IMG/VR virus record: IMGVR_UViG_3300042526_000153
Location: 1-24,746 of that record
DNA: 24,746 bases
Source of the DNA: a virus
Direction: 5' to 3' (one strand)
A program made the translations under genes and the position numbers. This document shows, piece after piece, positions 8,312 through 14,400 of this stretch. The notes beneath the pieces were generated by a model. The model was not told the origin of the DNA. It did not search any database and worked only from the letters and a program-made list of their open reading frames with translations. Numbering within the stretch: position 1 is the first letter of the stretch; the number at the start of each line of letters is the position of its first letter.

Positions 8312-9540
8312 TAGTAGCGTTGCATTTGGTTGGTGTAGCTTGTTTCAAAAGTAACCGTTAGGTTAAAGGTCATATCTGTTAATGCTTTCTTAGCTATGTA
8401 GCTTACATCGGTTATGTTAATGGCTATAAGGTTGCCGTCTTTCTCCCAAAAGATTATAGGGCTGCTTAGTAGTTCCCTTAGCCATTCGCTCTCATAGTCA
8501 TCAATCCAATCGCTGTTTATTTGGTAGGCTGTTTTAACTTCTGTTTGATACTGGGTTGTTAGCCTATCGGATATGGTGTAGCCAAATGATGAGCCTGTCA
8601 ACTCTCCTTTCGGCTTCTTGTAATTATACTTGCTAATTGTGTCGGTCATCTGCGAGCCTTTAATAAAACTAAAGCTATCAAACCCGCCCAACCTATTAAG
8701 AAAGTGTAGCCGGTACTTGGTATGGTCTGAACAATTAGATACTATGTTATACGTTTTAGTTACCGAACTTCCACCATTGGGTATAGCTGTATCTAAAGTG
8801 CGTATTGTATAGCGTGTTATGTTGCTATCTATTATCGGTTGGCTGCCACTATTTAGACTTCCACCAGGTATAATGTTAAGGCTTGCGGGGGCTGATGGCA
8901 TCCGTAAAAAACAATCTCCGCTACTTGCGGGTGCGCTGTACGGGTTGTTAACTAAAACGGTTTGCACTAAGGTATTGCCATTGTAGGTCTTAACCTCCGC
9001 TTGGCTAAACGTTTGCCCGTTCGGGTTTTGTATCATATACAACCACCCTTTCTCATCAATGCTTACGTTCTGTTCCGATGGGCTGTTAGTTAGAAACGTG
9101 CTACCACTTGAACCTAACAAACAAGTACCACTTGAGTAGGTTACAAACTGCTCAAAGTTTATAGCTGCGTTCCAAGTAAGTATAATATTGCTTTGGGCTA
9201 AATTAGCGTAAACGGTAGGTGTTGCACCGTATTCCTCCCCTATCCTTATAATGTACCCTTTCCAACTGTTAACGTTGGGTGTAACCTCATCAGTAGCTAA
9301 GTCAATGTCATCGGTTAAGTAGTTTTCAATTATCCTATGCACGTCAATAACCAACTTGTTAGTGCTGCCAGGATAGATGTTTCTTTTTATCCTACGGGTA
9401 TAGGTTACATCACCCAAAAACACAATGTCAACCACAAACTTAAAGTTAGCTTGCGACTGATTGGTAGTGCTTGCCACAAACCAATTCTCATTGTAAGCGG
9501 GGGTAAACTTTTGCGGTTCTTGTAATATAGTTATTGCCAT
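8311..9540 (-). CDS. Tail structural protein (distal tail/baseplate-like)
   Basis: 409 residues, rich in beta-strand-like segments, with no signal peptide. Recognisable landmarks are the opening TILQEPQKFTPAYNENWFV, the RIIENYLTDD segment after about 70 residues, HFLNRLGGFDSFSF at about 280-293, and the closing SSPIIFWEKDGNLIAINITD. This pattern occurs in Bacteroidetes phage tail-tip proteins encoded directly next to the large repeat protein. The tail-tip location is inferred from the neighbour and the motif memory; it could be the distal tail protein or part of the baseplate hub. TAATG overlaps of 1 bp at both ends show tight coupling. Confidence 0.6.
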   Translation of the reverse strand: MAITILQEPQKFTPAYNENWFVASTTNQSQANFKFVVDIVFLGDVTYTRRIKRNIYPGSTNKLVIDVHRIIENYLTDDIDLATDEVTPNVNSWKGYIIRIGEEYGATPTVYANLAQSNIILTWNAAINFEQFVTYSSGTCLLGSSGSTFLTNSPSEQNVSIDEKGWLYMIQNPNGQTFSQAEVKTYNGNTLVQTVLVNNPYSAPASSGDCFLRMPSAPASLNIIPGGSLNSGSQPIIDSNITRYTIRTLDTAIPNGGSSVTKTYNIVSNCSDHTKYRLHFLNRLGGFDSFSFIKGSQMTDTISKYNYKKPKGELTGSSFGYTISDRLTTQYQTEVKTAYQINSDWIDDYESEWLRELLSSPIIFWEKDGNLIAINITDVSYIAKKALTDMTFNLTVTFETSYTNQMQRY

Positions 9541-10115
9541 TAGTCTCTTATTTCAAAAATTACTTGTTGCCCTAAAACTTTCTCGGCTCTCCTTACTAAC
9601 TGGGTAAATGCCTTTGGGTTTACTACATCAGTATAAAAGTTGCTTGCCTCTATACCGTGTTGTTGGATAGAACGTGCCATTAAAAATGCTGCTGTATCTA
9701 AAGGGTTATTAGGTGTTTTTCTTATCCCCGCCCTTAGACTTCTTTTTTTATCAGAGTACCCTTGTATGCTTATACCCTTGTTCATTATGTACTTCTTTAG
9801 GGCTGATACTGGAGGCATCTTGTTTGTAAACTTGTACGGGCTGCCTATTCCTTTCAACCGCTTCTTACCTTTCCCGTTACCCTGCACCCCTTTGTCTACA
9901 TACTTCCAATAGTCCTCCATTGAAATGCTAACCTCGTTTTCGCCAATGGTTAGGCTGATGCTTTGCCTTAATACGCTACTTGCGTTTTTGTTTTTCTCAT
10001 CTAAGTTCTTTTGCATCTCATCAATAAGAAGTTGAGCAAAGCCCGCCAATAGTGCCTCCATTGACTGCTCTACGCTTTGTTTCTTATCAATGCCTATGTT
10101 ATTTAAGTTTAGCAT
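9540..10115 (-). CDS. HK97 gp10-like head-tail/tail-completion protein
   Basis: 191 residues. N-terminal helix (1-45) followed by a strand pair SISLTIGENEVSISMEDYWKYVDKGVQ, then a basic Gly-rich segment (GKGKKRLKG), a Pro-rich turn and a C-terminal helix after VNPKAF. The Y-x-x-Y-V-D-x-G-V core is typical of the HK97 gp10-like family, which sits at or near the tail terminator/neck. The family call is moderate since overall similarity cannot be tested here. Its ATG at 10115 overlaps by 17 bp the end of the frameshifted chaperone product, which supports that -1 frame being real coding sequence. Confidence 0.55.
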   Translation of the reverse strand: MLNLNNIGIDKKQSVEQSMEALLAGFAQLLIDEMQKNLDEKNKNASSVLRQSISLTIGENEVSISMEDYWKYVDKGVQGNGKGKKRLKGIGSPYKFTNKMPPVSALKKYIMNKGISIQGYSDKKRSLRAGIRKTPNNPLDTAAFLMARSIQQHGIEASNFYTDVVNPKAFTQLVRRAEKVLGQQVIFEIRD

Positions 10116-10883
10116 TTTTCATCATTAGGTTGCGTATTCTTTCCTTGTCCTTGTAGTATGCCAACATATTTAAAAATTCTACCACGTTTAGTTCCGTGAA
10201 AAAATCCCATTTTTCAGGGCAGTTATTGGAGAGGCTATCCAACGCATTATGCCACCCCCACCGTTCGTTGAACTGACCGACTGCTCCCGCAATAATTTTG
10301 CTGCCACTTTCATCTCCTCCACCGCCTTGTTTATAAAGTAAGTTTCTATATTGGTTGTTAAACCGTTCGTAACTTGATAAAAAAAAAGTGCCGCAGGATA
10401 TGCAACCGAAATAGGCATATACCTATAAAACTCATCGGCTCTTTCCTTGTGGGCTTTACCGTTGTACTTTGAAACCATCAACTTACCATACCAAGTTTTC
10501 TTAGCTGGTAGGTATAGGGTCGCCATTATCTTATGCAGATTGTTGATAGGGTTTTTGATGAACTCGGAAAGGTCAATGTATTGCCCGGCTGTTAGTTCGT
10601 TAATTAGTAGGTTGGCTTGGTATAACTTACCGTTTATCTTTATTTGGTTGACTGCCTTAGCTTCGGGTAGTTCGTTTAAGAACGCAATCTTACCTACCAA
10701 CGCAGCCAATTGGCTTGCTGTTAGTTCTAAGAACACATCCTCACTTTCTCCTGTAAGTAATGATAGCACCTTAATGTTGCGGTCAAGTATTCCCTCTGGG
10801 TCATCGGTATGTTCTAACTTGGCTATCTTAATAAAAGTGCCAATGGTAACATCCTCTAATTTTGTCGGTATTTGCAGTTTCAT
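10099..10883 (-). CDS. Tail assembly chaperone, -1 frameshift fusion product (G/GT-like)
   Basis: Join of the 0 frame (10883 to the T9 tract at 10387-10379) with the -1 frame to the TAA at 10099-10101, giving 261 residues. Residues 1-168 are shared with the short product. The -1 part reads LSSYERFNNQY, GGGGDESGSK, then FNERWGWHNALDSL and KWDFFTELNVVEFLNMLAYYKDK, the W-G-W plus helical ending expected for the T part of a tail chaperone. The -1 frame is open for more than 90 codons, and its first ATG comes only near its end, so it needs a frameshift. Its end meets the next gene in a 17-bp overlap, like its neighbours. Fusion proteins of this kind recruit tape measure and tube subunits during tail assembly (known for lambda). 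Confidence 0.65.
10188..10883 (-). CDS. Tail assembly chaperone, unshifted product
   Basis: 231 residues from the ATG at 10883; an upstream ATG at 10973 would add 30 residues but lies beyond the promoter and inside the opposite-strand gene, so it is rejected. The start reads MKLQIPTKLEDVTIGTFIKI, then KVLSLLTGESEDVF at about 50, NELPEAKAVNQIKINGKLY, and AGQYIDLSEFIKNPINNLHKIMATLY, an alpha-helical tail-chaperone layout I know from Bacteroidetes phages. The 63 residues after the T9 tract occupy the same DNA as the -1 frame. They end in a Gly-rich segment and may be less conserved. Expected ratio: mostly this form, with a few percent fusion (by analogy with lambda G). Confidence 0.65.
   Translation of the reverse strand: MKLQIPTKLEDVTIGTFIKIAKLEHTDDPEGILDRNIKVLSLLTGESEDVFLELTASQLAALVGKIAFLNELPEAKAVNQIKINGKLYQANLLINELTAGQYIDLSEFIKNPINNLHKIMATLYLPAKKTWYGKLMVSKYNGKAHKERADEFYRYMPISVAYPAALFFYQVTNGLTTNIETYFINKAVEEMKVAAKLLREQSVSSTNGGGGIMRWIASPITALKNGIFSRN
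10379..10387 (-). other. T9 slippery tract for -1 frameshifting
   Basis: On the minus strand nine T follow C, read in frame as CTT TTT TTT TAT. This includes T TTT TTT in the correct phase for a -1 slip, which moves ribosomes into TTA TCA AGT. Polymerase slippage on T9 could give the same products. It lies about two thirds of the way into the unshifted chaperone gene, rather than at its very end. Confidence 0.6.
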
Positions 10884-10887
10884 ACAT

Positions 10888-10916
10888 TTAATACCGCTTT
10901 TTTGGTTTTCGTGCCA
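10888..10916 (-). promoter_or_regulatory. Putative phage late promoter D (TGGCAC-N17-TATTAA)
   Basis: TGGCAC at 10916-10911, 15 nt, GG, TATTAA at 10893-10888; the chaperone ATG at 10883 is 27 nt after TGGCAC, as at sites A and C. It lies in the 45-bp divergent spacer and would start the whole tail operon. It abuts the plus-strand TATATTTG box at 10917-10924, so the two promoters probably cannot be occupied together. Confidence 0.6.
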
Positions 10917-10924
10917 TATATTTG
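10917..10924 (+). promoter_or_regulatory. Bacteroidetes-type -7 box (TATATTTG) for the plus-strand gene
   Basis: TATATTTG matches the TAnnTTTG -7 element used by the Bacteroidetes housekeeping sigma factor. The only TTTG upstream (10901-10904) is 12 nt away instead of about 19, so the -33 part is poor. The ATG at 10929 starts 4 nt after the box, which implies a leaderless or nearly leaderless transcript if the box is used. Confidence 0.4.
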
Positions 10925-10928
10925 CGTC

Positions 10929-11252
10929 ATGGCTGCACGAATAATAATAACCAAGCAAGGAGACAAATACCAAATAACCTATAAAAGCGGGTCAGGTATG
11001 GATATGCAAACCAATAAACTATATAGCAGCAAGTCATTAGCTTATCGGGCTATTTCAGGGTTTATCCTTTCAATCTATTCTTTAGGAGGTGTTGAGGTTA
11101 AGAAGTGCAAAAGGTTTAAGCAAACCAATGTTATACGTTTTGAACTCAATGGCACTAAGCACCTGATACAAGTAACTGATAAGTGCATAGAACGACAAAG
11201 CCCCGCAATGAGCAGGGCTAAGTCTAACCAATCAAACACTATGCAAGGCTAA
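10929..11252 (+). CDS. Lone plus-strand small protein, unknown
   Basis: 107 residues from the ATG at 10929 (an earlier in-frame ATG at 10872 lies inside the chaperone gene on the other strand and upstream of the promoter). Residues 1-55 look like paired beta strands and a helix (IIITKQGDKYQITYKSGSG, then SKSLAYRAISGFI), followed by a basic segment (VKKCKRFKQTN) and a strand IRFELNGTKHLIQV; the last 25 residues are polar and partly encoded by a hairpin. I do not recognise the family. It is the only convincing plus-strand gene in the window, stops 1 bp short of the large terminase stop, and has its own host-type -7 box, so it could be expressed outside the late programme as an accessory (moron-like) gene. 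Confidence 0.6.
   Translation: MAARIIITKQGDKYQITYKSGSGMDMQTNKLYSSKSLAYRAISGFILSIYSLGGVEVKKCKRFKQTNVIRFELNGTKHLIQVTDKCIERQSPAMSRAKSNQSNTMQG
11199..11219 (-). terminator. Hairpin downstream of the large terminase gene (possible terminator)
   Basis: Minus-strand stem AGCCCTGC / GCGGGGCT, 8 bp with one U-G wobble and a 5-nt loop, 35 nt after the terminase stop. The right arm GCGGGGCTTT is the same as in the terminator at 899-927. On the plus strand the wobble becomes a C-A mismatch, so the fold favours minus-strand RNA. The following TTTGTCGTTC is a poor T tract, so termination may be partial. Confidence 0.45.
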
Positions 11253-11253
11253 T

Positions 11254-12441
11254 CTACGAAATAATATAAATTCCCGTACCTCGCCTTAAAAATAATTGCC
11301 AACCTAATGCGTGGGCGTTAACCGTGTCATCGTGCATCCCCTGGGGTGCTGAATACTTTACCCCGTTTAAACTGTAAACATATTCAAAGGCTTCTAACTC
11401 TTCCTGATGTATACCTTGTAAGACTGATGTTCTACCGTTCTGTAATGCATTGGCAAGCCCTAACATTAGTTCTTGTTTACTGTTTGCGTTGTATTTAAAC
11501 CCTATCACATTGCACCCGCTATTTTGCAAGTCCTCCACTATCGGGTCGCCAACTCCCGTGCTATCTATCTGGGCTTGCACCTTACCGATTACCTCCTTTA
11601 TTCTTTTGGTAGTATTACCCCAATCCATTCTAAACCTTTCAAAGTGGCATATTAGCCCCATAGCGTTTAACCCGATTATTACCGTATAGTCAACTGACTT
11701 GGCAAGGTCAATCCCATAACAAACCGCTTGGTCTGTTTGGATAGGTGCCAAACAAAGTTTAATGTAGTTTAAACCAAAAGGGTTGCTACCGTCATCACTT
11801 GGCTCGGCTAAGTATAGTTCCCTAAAAACGTGGTCGGGTAAATCTCTTTGGGCTTGCTCTATCTCTTCTTGTTTTAATATCCCCGCTTCTACTGCATCCC
11901 ACGCAGTTATTTTATGGTACTCATAATCTTGTTCACCGGCACGGGCTTTTAGCCCTAACCTATACCCCCAGTTCTTTTTACCTTTAGCGTTACCTATCAG
12001 CTTGCACTTACCGTTGGTTGCTGTTAGTGTTGAACGCAATGCAAACCACGCTTCCTCCCTTGCCCGTGTAAACTCATCAAACACACACGCATAAACGTCA
12101 TCACCATAAAGGTTATCGGGTTTCTCTGCTGACTTGAATTGAATGATTGCACCAGTTGGTAGTGTTAGCCTTAGCTTGCTTTCATTGATGGTAAAGAAAC
12201 CACGCACCGTTACTTGCTTAATCATACGCCTAAAGGCTATCTCGGCTTGGCTGTATGTAGGTGCTACCCACCAAACAGATTGATTGGTGGTGCATTGCAG
12301 GGCTTGTTCAAACAACCAAATGATATGGCTTGCTGTTTTGCCCGACTTGGTACTTGCTTCGCAAATGGTAAACCTTGCCTTGCTATCCAGTATTGCCCGT
12401 TGGTAGTCTGTTATCTTTGGGCGTTTATAAGCTATCTTCAC
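11254..12441 (-). CDS. terL: Terminase large subunit
   Basis: 395 residues; the ATP-driven motor and nuclease that packages DNA through the portal. The N-terminal ATPase has Walker A EASTKSGKT (28-36), a VAPTYSQAEIAFRRM coupling segment at about 60, and Walker B ACVFDEF at about 118. The C-terminal nuclease has acidic residues in YGIDLAKSVDYTV, QIDSTGVGDPIVEDL and GMHDDTVNAHAL, fitting an RNase H-like fold. Length is short to normal for phage TerL and both halves are present. The start is GTG at 12441 with a 4-bp GTGA overlap with the lipoprotein gene. It ends 1 bp from the convergent plus-strand gene. Confidence 0.93.
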   Translation of the reverse strand: MKIAYKRPKITDYQRAILDSKARFTICEASTKSGKTASHIIWLFEQALQCTTNQSVWWVAPTYSQAEIAFRRMIKQVTVRGFFTINESKLRLTLPTGAIIQFKSAEKPDNLYGDDVYACVFDEFTRAREEAWFALRSTLTATNGKCKLIGNAKGKKNWGYRLGLKARAGEQDYEYHKITAWDAVEAGILKQEEIEQAQRDLPDHVFRELYLAEPSDDGSNPFGLNYIKLCLAPIQTDQAVCYGIDLAKSVDYTVIIGLNAMGLICHFERFRMDWGNTTKRIKEVIGKVQAQIDSTGVGDPIVEDLQNSGCNVIGFKYNANSKQELMLGLANALQNGRTSVLQGIHQEELEAFEYVYSLNGVKYSAPQGMHDDTVNAHALGWQLFLRRGTGIYIIS

Positions 12442-12833
12442 TCTATGTCGTAGCTACATTCACTTACCAGGTATTCAAACTGCCCTATGTCATAGGTCGG
12501 GGTTGTTATGGTGTTGCTTGCAACTAAGTTACCCTCGTACCATATTTGCGTTGTAATGTAGCCTGGCGTGTTGTTATCCCCTATGCTATCGCAGTCAATA
12601 AAGTATTTGCGGTATGCTTGAATGGATAGGTCGGGGCTACCCGTTGTTTCGCCATTGAATACAAAAGTGCTATCCCATTGCGTTGAGGTTATAACATCAT
12701 CAATAGTTCCCATAGGTTTTATTCCCGTTTGAACGTTGGTAATAACCTTGTAAACCACTTGCCCTTTGGGGATGGTCTTATCTTCTTTGCAGCCAAATAG
12801 GGCTATGATTATTAATATTAGCAAATTTCTCAT
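12438..12833 (-). CDS. Phage-encoded lipoprotein, possibly surface exposed
   Basis: 131 residues. Residues 1-14 form a short basic then hydrophobic signal, with lipobox LFGC and lipidated Cys15, followed by Lys-Glu-Asp. K-(D/E)-(D/E) right after the Cys resembles the lipoprotein export signal described in Capnocytophaga, which sends lipoproteins to the cell surface. The mature part (about 115 residues) is beta-rich, with STQWDSTFVFNGE and ITTQIWYEGNLVASN; this recalls small Ig-like lipoproteins of Bacteroidetes. A role in superinfection exclusion is inference; an outer-membrane spanin is the alternative, but no inner-membrane partner is seen. It sits between the two terminase genes and overlaps terL by 4 bp. 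The 86 bp before it show only a weak -7-like TTAATTTG. Confidence 0.75.
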   Translation of the reverse strand: MRNLLILIIIALFGCKEDKTIPKGQVVYKVITNVQTGIKPMGTIDDVITSTQWDSTFVFNGETTGSPDLSIQAYRKYFIDCDSIGDNNTPGYITTQIWYEGNLVASNTITTPTYDIGQFEYLVSECSYDIE

Positions 12834-12919
12834 ATTTCTTACATCGTGTTTTAAAAGGTTGTTTACTGTTTTACCGCCTTTTTAGTTACATTTTTGCAAA
12901 TTAAGTTATAAAACTTACA

Positions 12920-13372
12920 TCAATCCAAGTTTAAAGTTACGGTTATCTCCCCCTCATGTTGAACGGTTTGTTTGTCAACCCATCCTTCTTTTGCTTTTAA
13001 ATAAAAGATTAAACCAGTTGTTGAGCCTTGCCCGTTTACCAGTGCTTCCTCTTTAGCTTCTCTGATTTTGTTATCAGTCTTTTTTATAATGTTAGTATAT
13101 TCCTTTACTTGGCTGTATTCGTGCCACGAAACCCTATCCATATCTAAGAAGTTCATAAGCCCTCCCATCGTTGGTATGCGTGGCTTTGATACATCAACAA
13201 CATCACCTTTAGCGGTAGCTTGTTGCTCTGTATAGTCTAAGCAATGTTGGAAGTATGCCTGTATAGCTTCTTCTAACTCATCGGGCATATAGGAACGTGG
13301 TCTGCCAACTTGCAGCTTAGTTTCCTTTCCGCTTTCTACTGACTTGCGGCTGGGGTTGAGTTTCTTGCTCAT
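12920..13372 (-). CDS. terS: Terminase small subunit (putative)
   Basis: 150 residues; would recognise the packaging site and hand DNA to TerL. Seen: a basic N-terminus with VGRPRSYMPDELEEAIQAYF (about 23-42), a helix-turn-helix-like middle segment (TMGGLMNFLDMDRVSWHEY), and a C-terminal TGLIFYLKAKEGWVDKQ followed by EGEITVTLNL. The IFxLKxxxGWxDK ending is typical of gp3-like DNA-packaging small subunits. Its position two genes before terL supports the call. The N-terminus overlaps the upstream gene by 56 bp; Met28 is a possible later start, but the basic GRPR segment belongs to the family, so I kept ATG 13372. Confidence 0.8.
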   Translation of the reverse strand: MSKKLNPSRKSVESGKETKLQVGRPRSYMPDELEEAIQAYFQHCLDYTEQQATAKGDVVDVSKPRIPTMGGLMNFLDMDRVSWHEYSQVKEYTNIIKKTDNKIREAKEEALVNGQGSTTGLIFYLKAKEGWVDKQTVQHEGEITVTLNLD

Positions 13373-13586
13373 AGTTCTTTTGATTTTCTTCGTACAGGTT
13401 TCTACCTAATCTTATTACTTGTTCCTTGCAGGCGCTGCAATTCATATCGGTTGAATAGCCTATTGTTTCTTTTAAATGTGCCGCTAAACCGTTAAGGTCG
13501 TGGTCGGATGTTACATAGAAGTTTTTAAAGTAAAACTCCCATATTGGTTTAAAGGTTGCGAGTTGATTAAATTGTTCTTGTGTCAT
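13317..13586 (-). CDS. Small packaging-adjacent protein with CxxC, unknown
   Basis: 89 residues, soluble and mostly helical. It carries MNCSACKEQVIRLGRNLYEEN (Cys pair separated by two residues) at about residues 48-68 and a Gln/Glu-rich then basic tail ending in SRKRKGN. Similar short proteins with a C-x-x-C followed by a helix often precede terminase small subunits in Bacteroidetes phages, but I do not know a function. Its last 56 bp overlap the start of terS in another frame, and its ATG overlaps the previous stop by 4 bp, so the three genes form one translationally coupled chain. Confidence 0.65.
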   Translation of the reverse strand: MTQEQFNQLATFKPIWEFYFKNFYVTSDHDLNGLAAHLKETIGYSTDMNCSACKEQVIRLGRNLYEENQKNYEQETQPQPQVSRKRKGN

Positions 13587-13840
13587 AGCCGGTGGTAAAT
13601 TATGATTGATAATGTTGCTGCGGTTGCTGCGGTTAGTAATGCTTCTATTGGGTTAACGGTTGTTAGTTGGTAAGCAAGGCAACTCCAAAAGGTTAGGCAC
13701 TTGTTACACTTTAAAGGGTATGGTATTATATATCCAAAAGGTAAGTTATCGTGAAGCCATTGGTTAGCGTGAGCCATTTGCATTGAGACAACTATTCCCA
13801 GGCAAGCAAAGCCAATTATGTTAAATAGTAGTAAGTACAT
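13583..13840 (-). CDS. Small membrane protein with CxxC between two TM segments
   Basis: 85 residues. First hydrophobic segment about 2-23 (LLLFNIIGFACLGIVVSMQM), a short hydrophilic loop, then KCNKCLTFWSCLAY at about 44-57, and a second hydrophobic segment at about 66-82 (ALLTAATAATLSIII). The Cys-x-x-Cys-Leu-x-Phe-Trp motif before a helix recurs in small membrane proteins of Bacteroidetes phages; function unknown. A holin role is conceivable for a two-TM protein but nothing like an endolysin is nearby, so I do not claim it. It overlaps the FkbM-type gene by 20 bp upstream and the next gene by 4 bp. Confidence 0.65.
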   Translation of the reverse strand: MYLLLFNIIGFACLGIVVSMQMAHANQWLHDNLPFGYIIPYPLKCNKCLTFWSCLAYQLTTVNPIEALLTAATAATLSIIIYHRL

Positions 13841-14390
13841 AGTTAAACGCTGTTGTTAATTGTAGCCAATATCCTTTTTTAATTAGCATTGTTACTAATC
13901 GGTGGTCTTGTTTACCAAAGGTACAGTATTCTGCAATAATAGTTTTAGGCTTTGGTAGGTCGGTTTTAAAGTATGGCTTTAATACATCGTACTCACTCCC
14001 CTCTAAGTCAATGCTTAACAAGTCTATTTGAGTAACGTTGTTTTCTTTTACAAGTGTTTCCAATGATATACCTGAAACTACTTTAACCCTTTCGTGGTCT
14101 TTGGTAGTTATCTTTCCCGCTTCTCCATTGTAGTCAAAGTAAACCGAACCATCAATTTTGTTTACTGCCTTTTGTATTAGCTTGCACGTTCGGTCTTTGT
14201 AGCTATCCAAGTAAACAGGGTTAGGCTCTACACAAATACCACTCCAACCCATATTGTCTAATATTTTGGTGTTAGAGTTTATAGTTCCATCGGCACTGCC
14301 TAAGTCTATGTAAAAACCATTGTCAGGCAATAACCCCTCAAGGTATAGCCATTCATCTTCTTTGCATTGTGAATTAAAATTGTGTTCCAT
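13821..14390 (-). CDS. FkbM-family methyltransferase
   Basis: 189 residues. SAM-binding motif I is NGFYIDLGSADGTINSNT (about 25-42), followed by GICVEPNP, a typical FkbM motif, and LLSIDLEGSEYDVLKPYF at about 124-141 with the family's I-D-x-E-G motif. FkbM-type enzymes usually O-methylate sugars or polysaccharides. It lies at the end of a cassette with a second methyltransferase and two glycosyltransferases, so the likely substrate is a glycan made by those enzymes (inference). The upstream A/T-rich leader AATTTTAC precedes ATG 14390; its 3' end overlaps the membrane-protein gene. Confidence 0.85.
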   Translation of the reverse strand: MEHNFNSQCKEDEWLYLEGLLPDNGFYIDLGSADGTINSNTKILDNMGWSGICVEPNPVYLDSYKDRTCKLIQKAVNKIDGSVYFDYNGEAGKITTKDHERVKVVSGISLETLVKENNVTQIDLLSIDLEGSEYDVLKPYFKTDLPKPKTIIAEYCTFGKQDHRLVTMLIKKGYWLQLTTAFNYVLTTI

Positions 14391-14400
14391 TGTAAAATTC

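Noticed and set aside
871-10916. TGGCAC sites as sigma-54 promoters
   Set aside because: Sigma-54 sites need TTGC about 5 nt after TGGCAC; none of the four sites has it, while all share boxes at 17 nt instead.
10929-10973. Longer start (ATG at 10973) for the tail chaperone gene
   Set aside because: It would cross the divergent promoter region and the start of the plus-strand gene; MKLQIPTKLED at 10883 is the expected N-terminus.
12834-12919. Promoter before the lipoprotein gene (TTAATTTG on minus; TTACATTTTTG on plus)
   Set aside because: Both differ from TAnnTTTG, lack a TTTG at the right distance, and the plus-strand version has no gene after it. The 86 bp hold nothing else I can support.
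13583-13840. Two-TM protein as a holin
   Set aside because: No endolysin or spanin nearby; the CxxC-LxFW motif fits an uncharacterised membrane family better.
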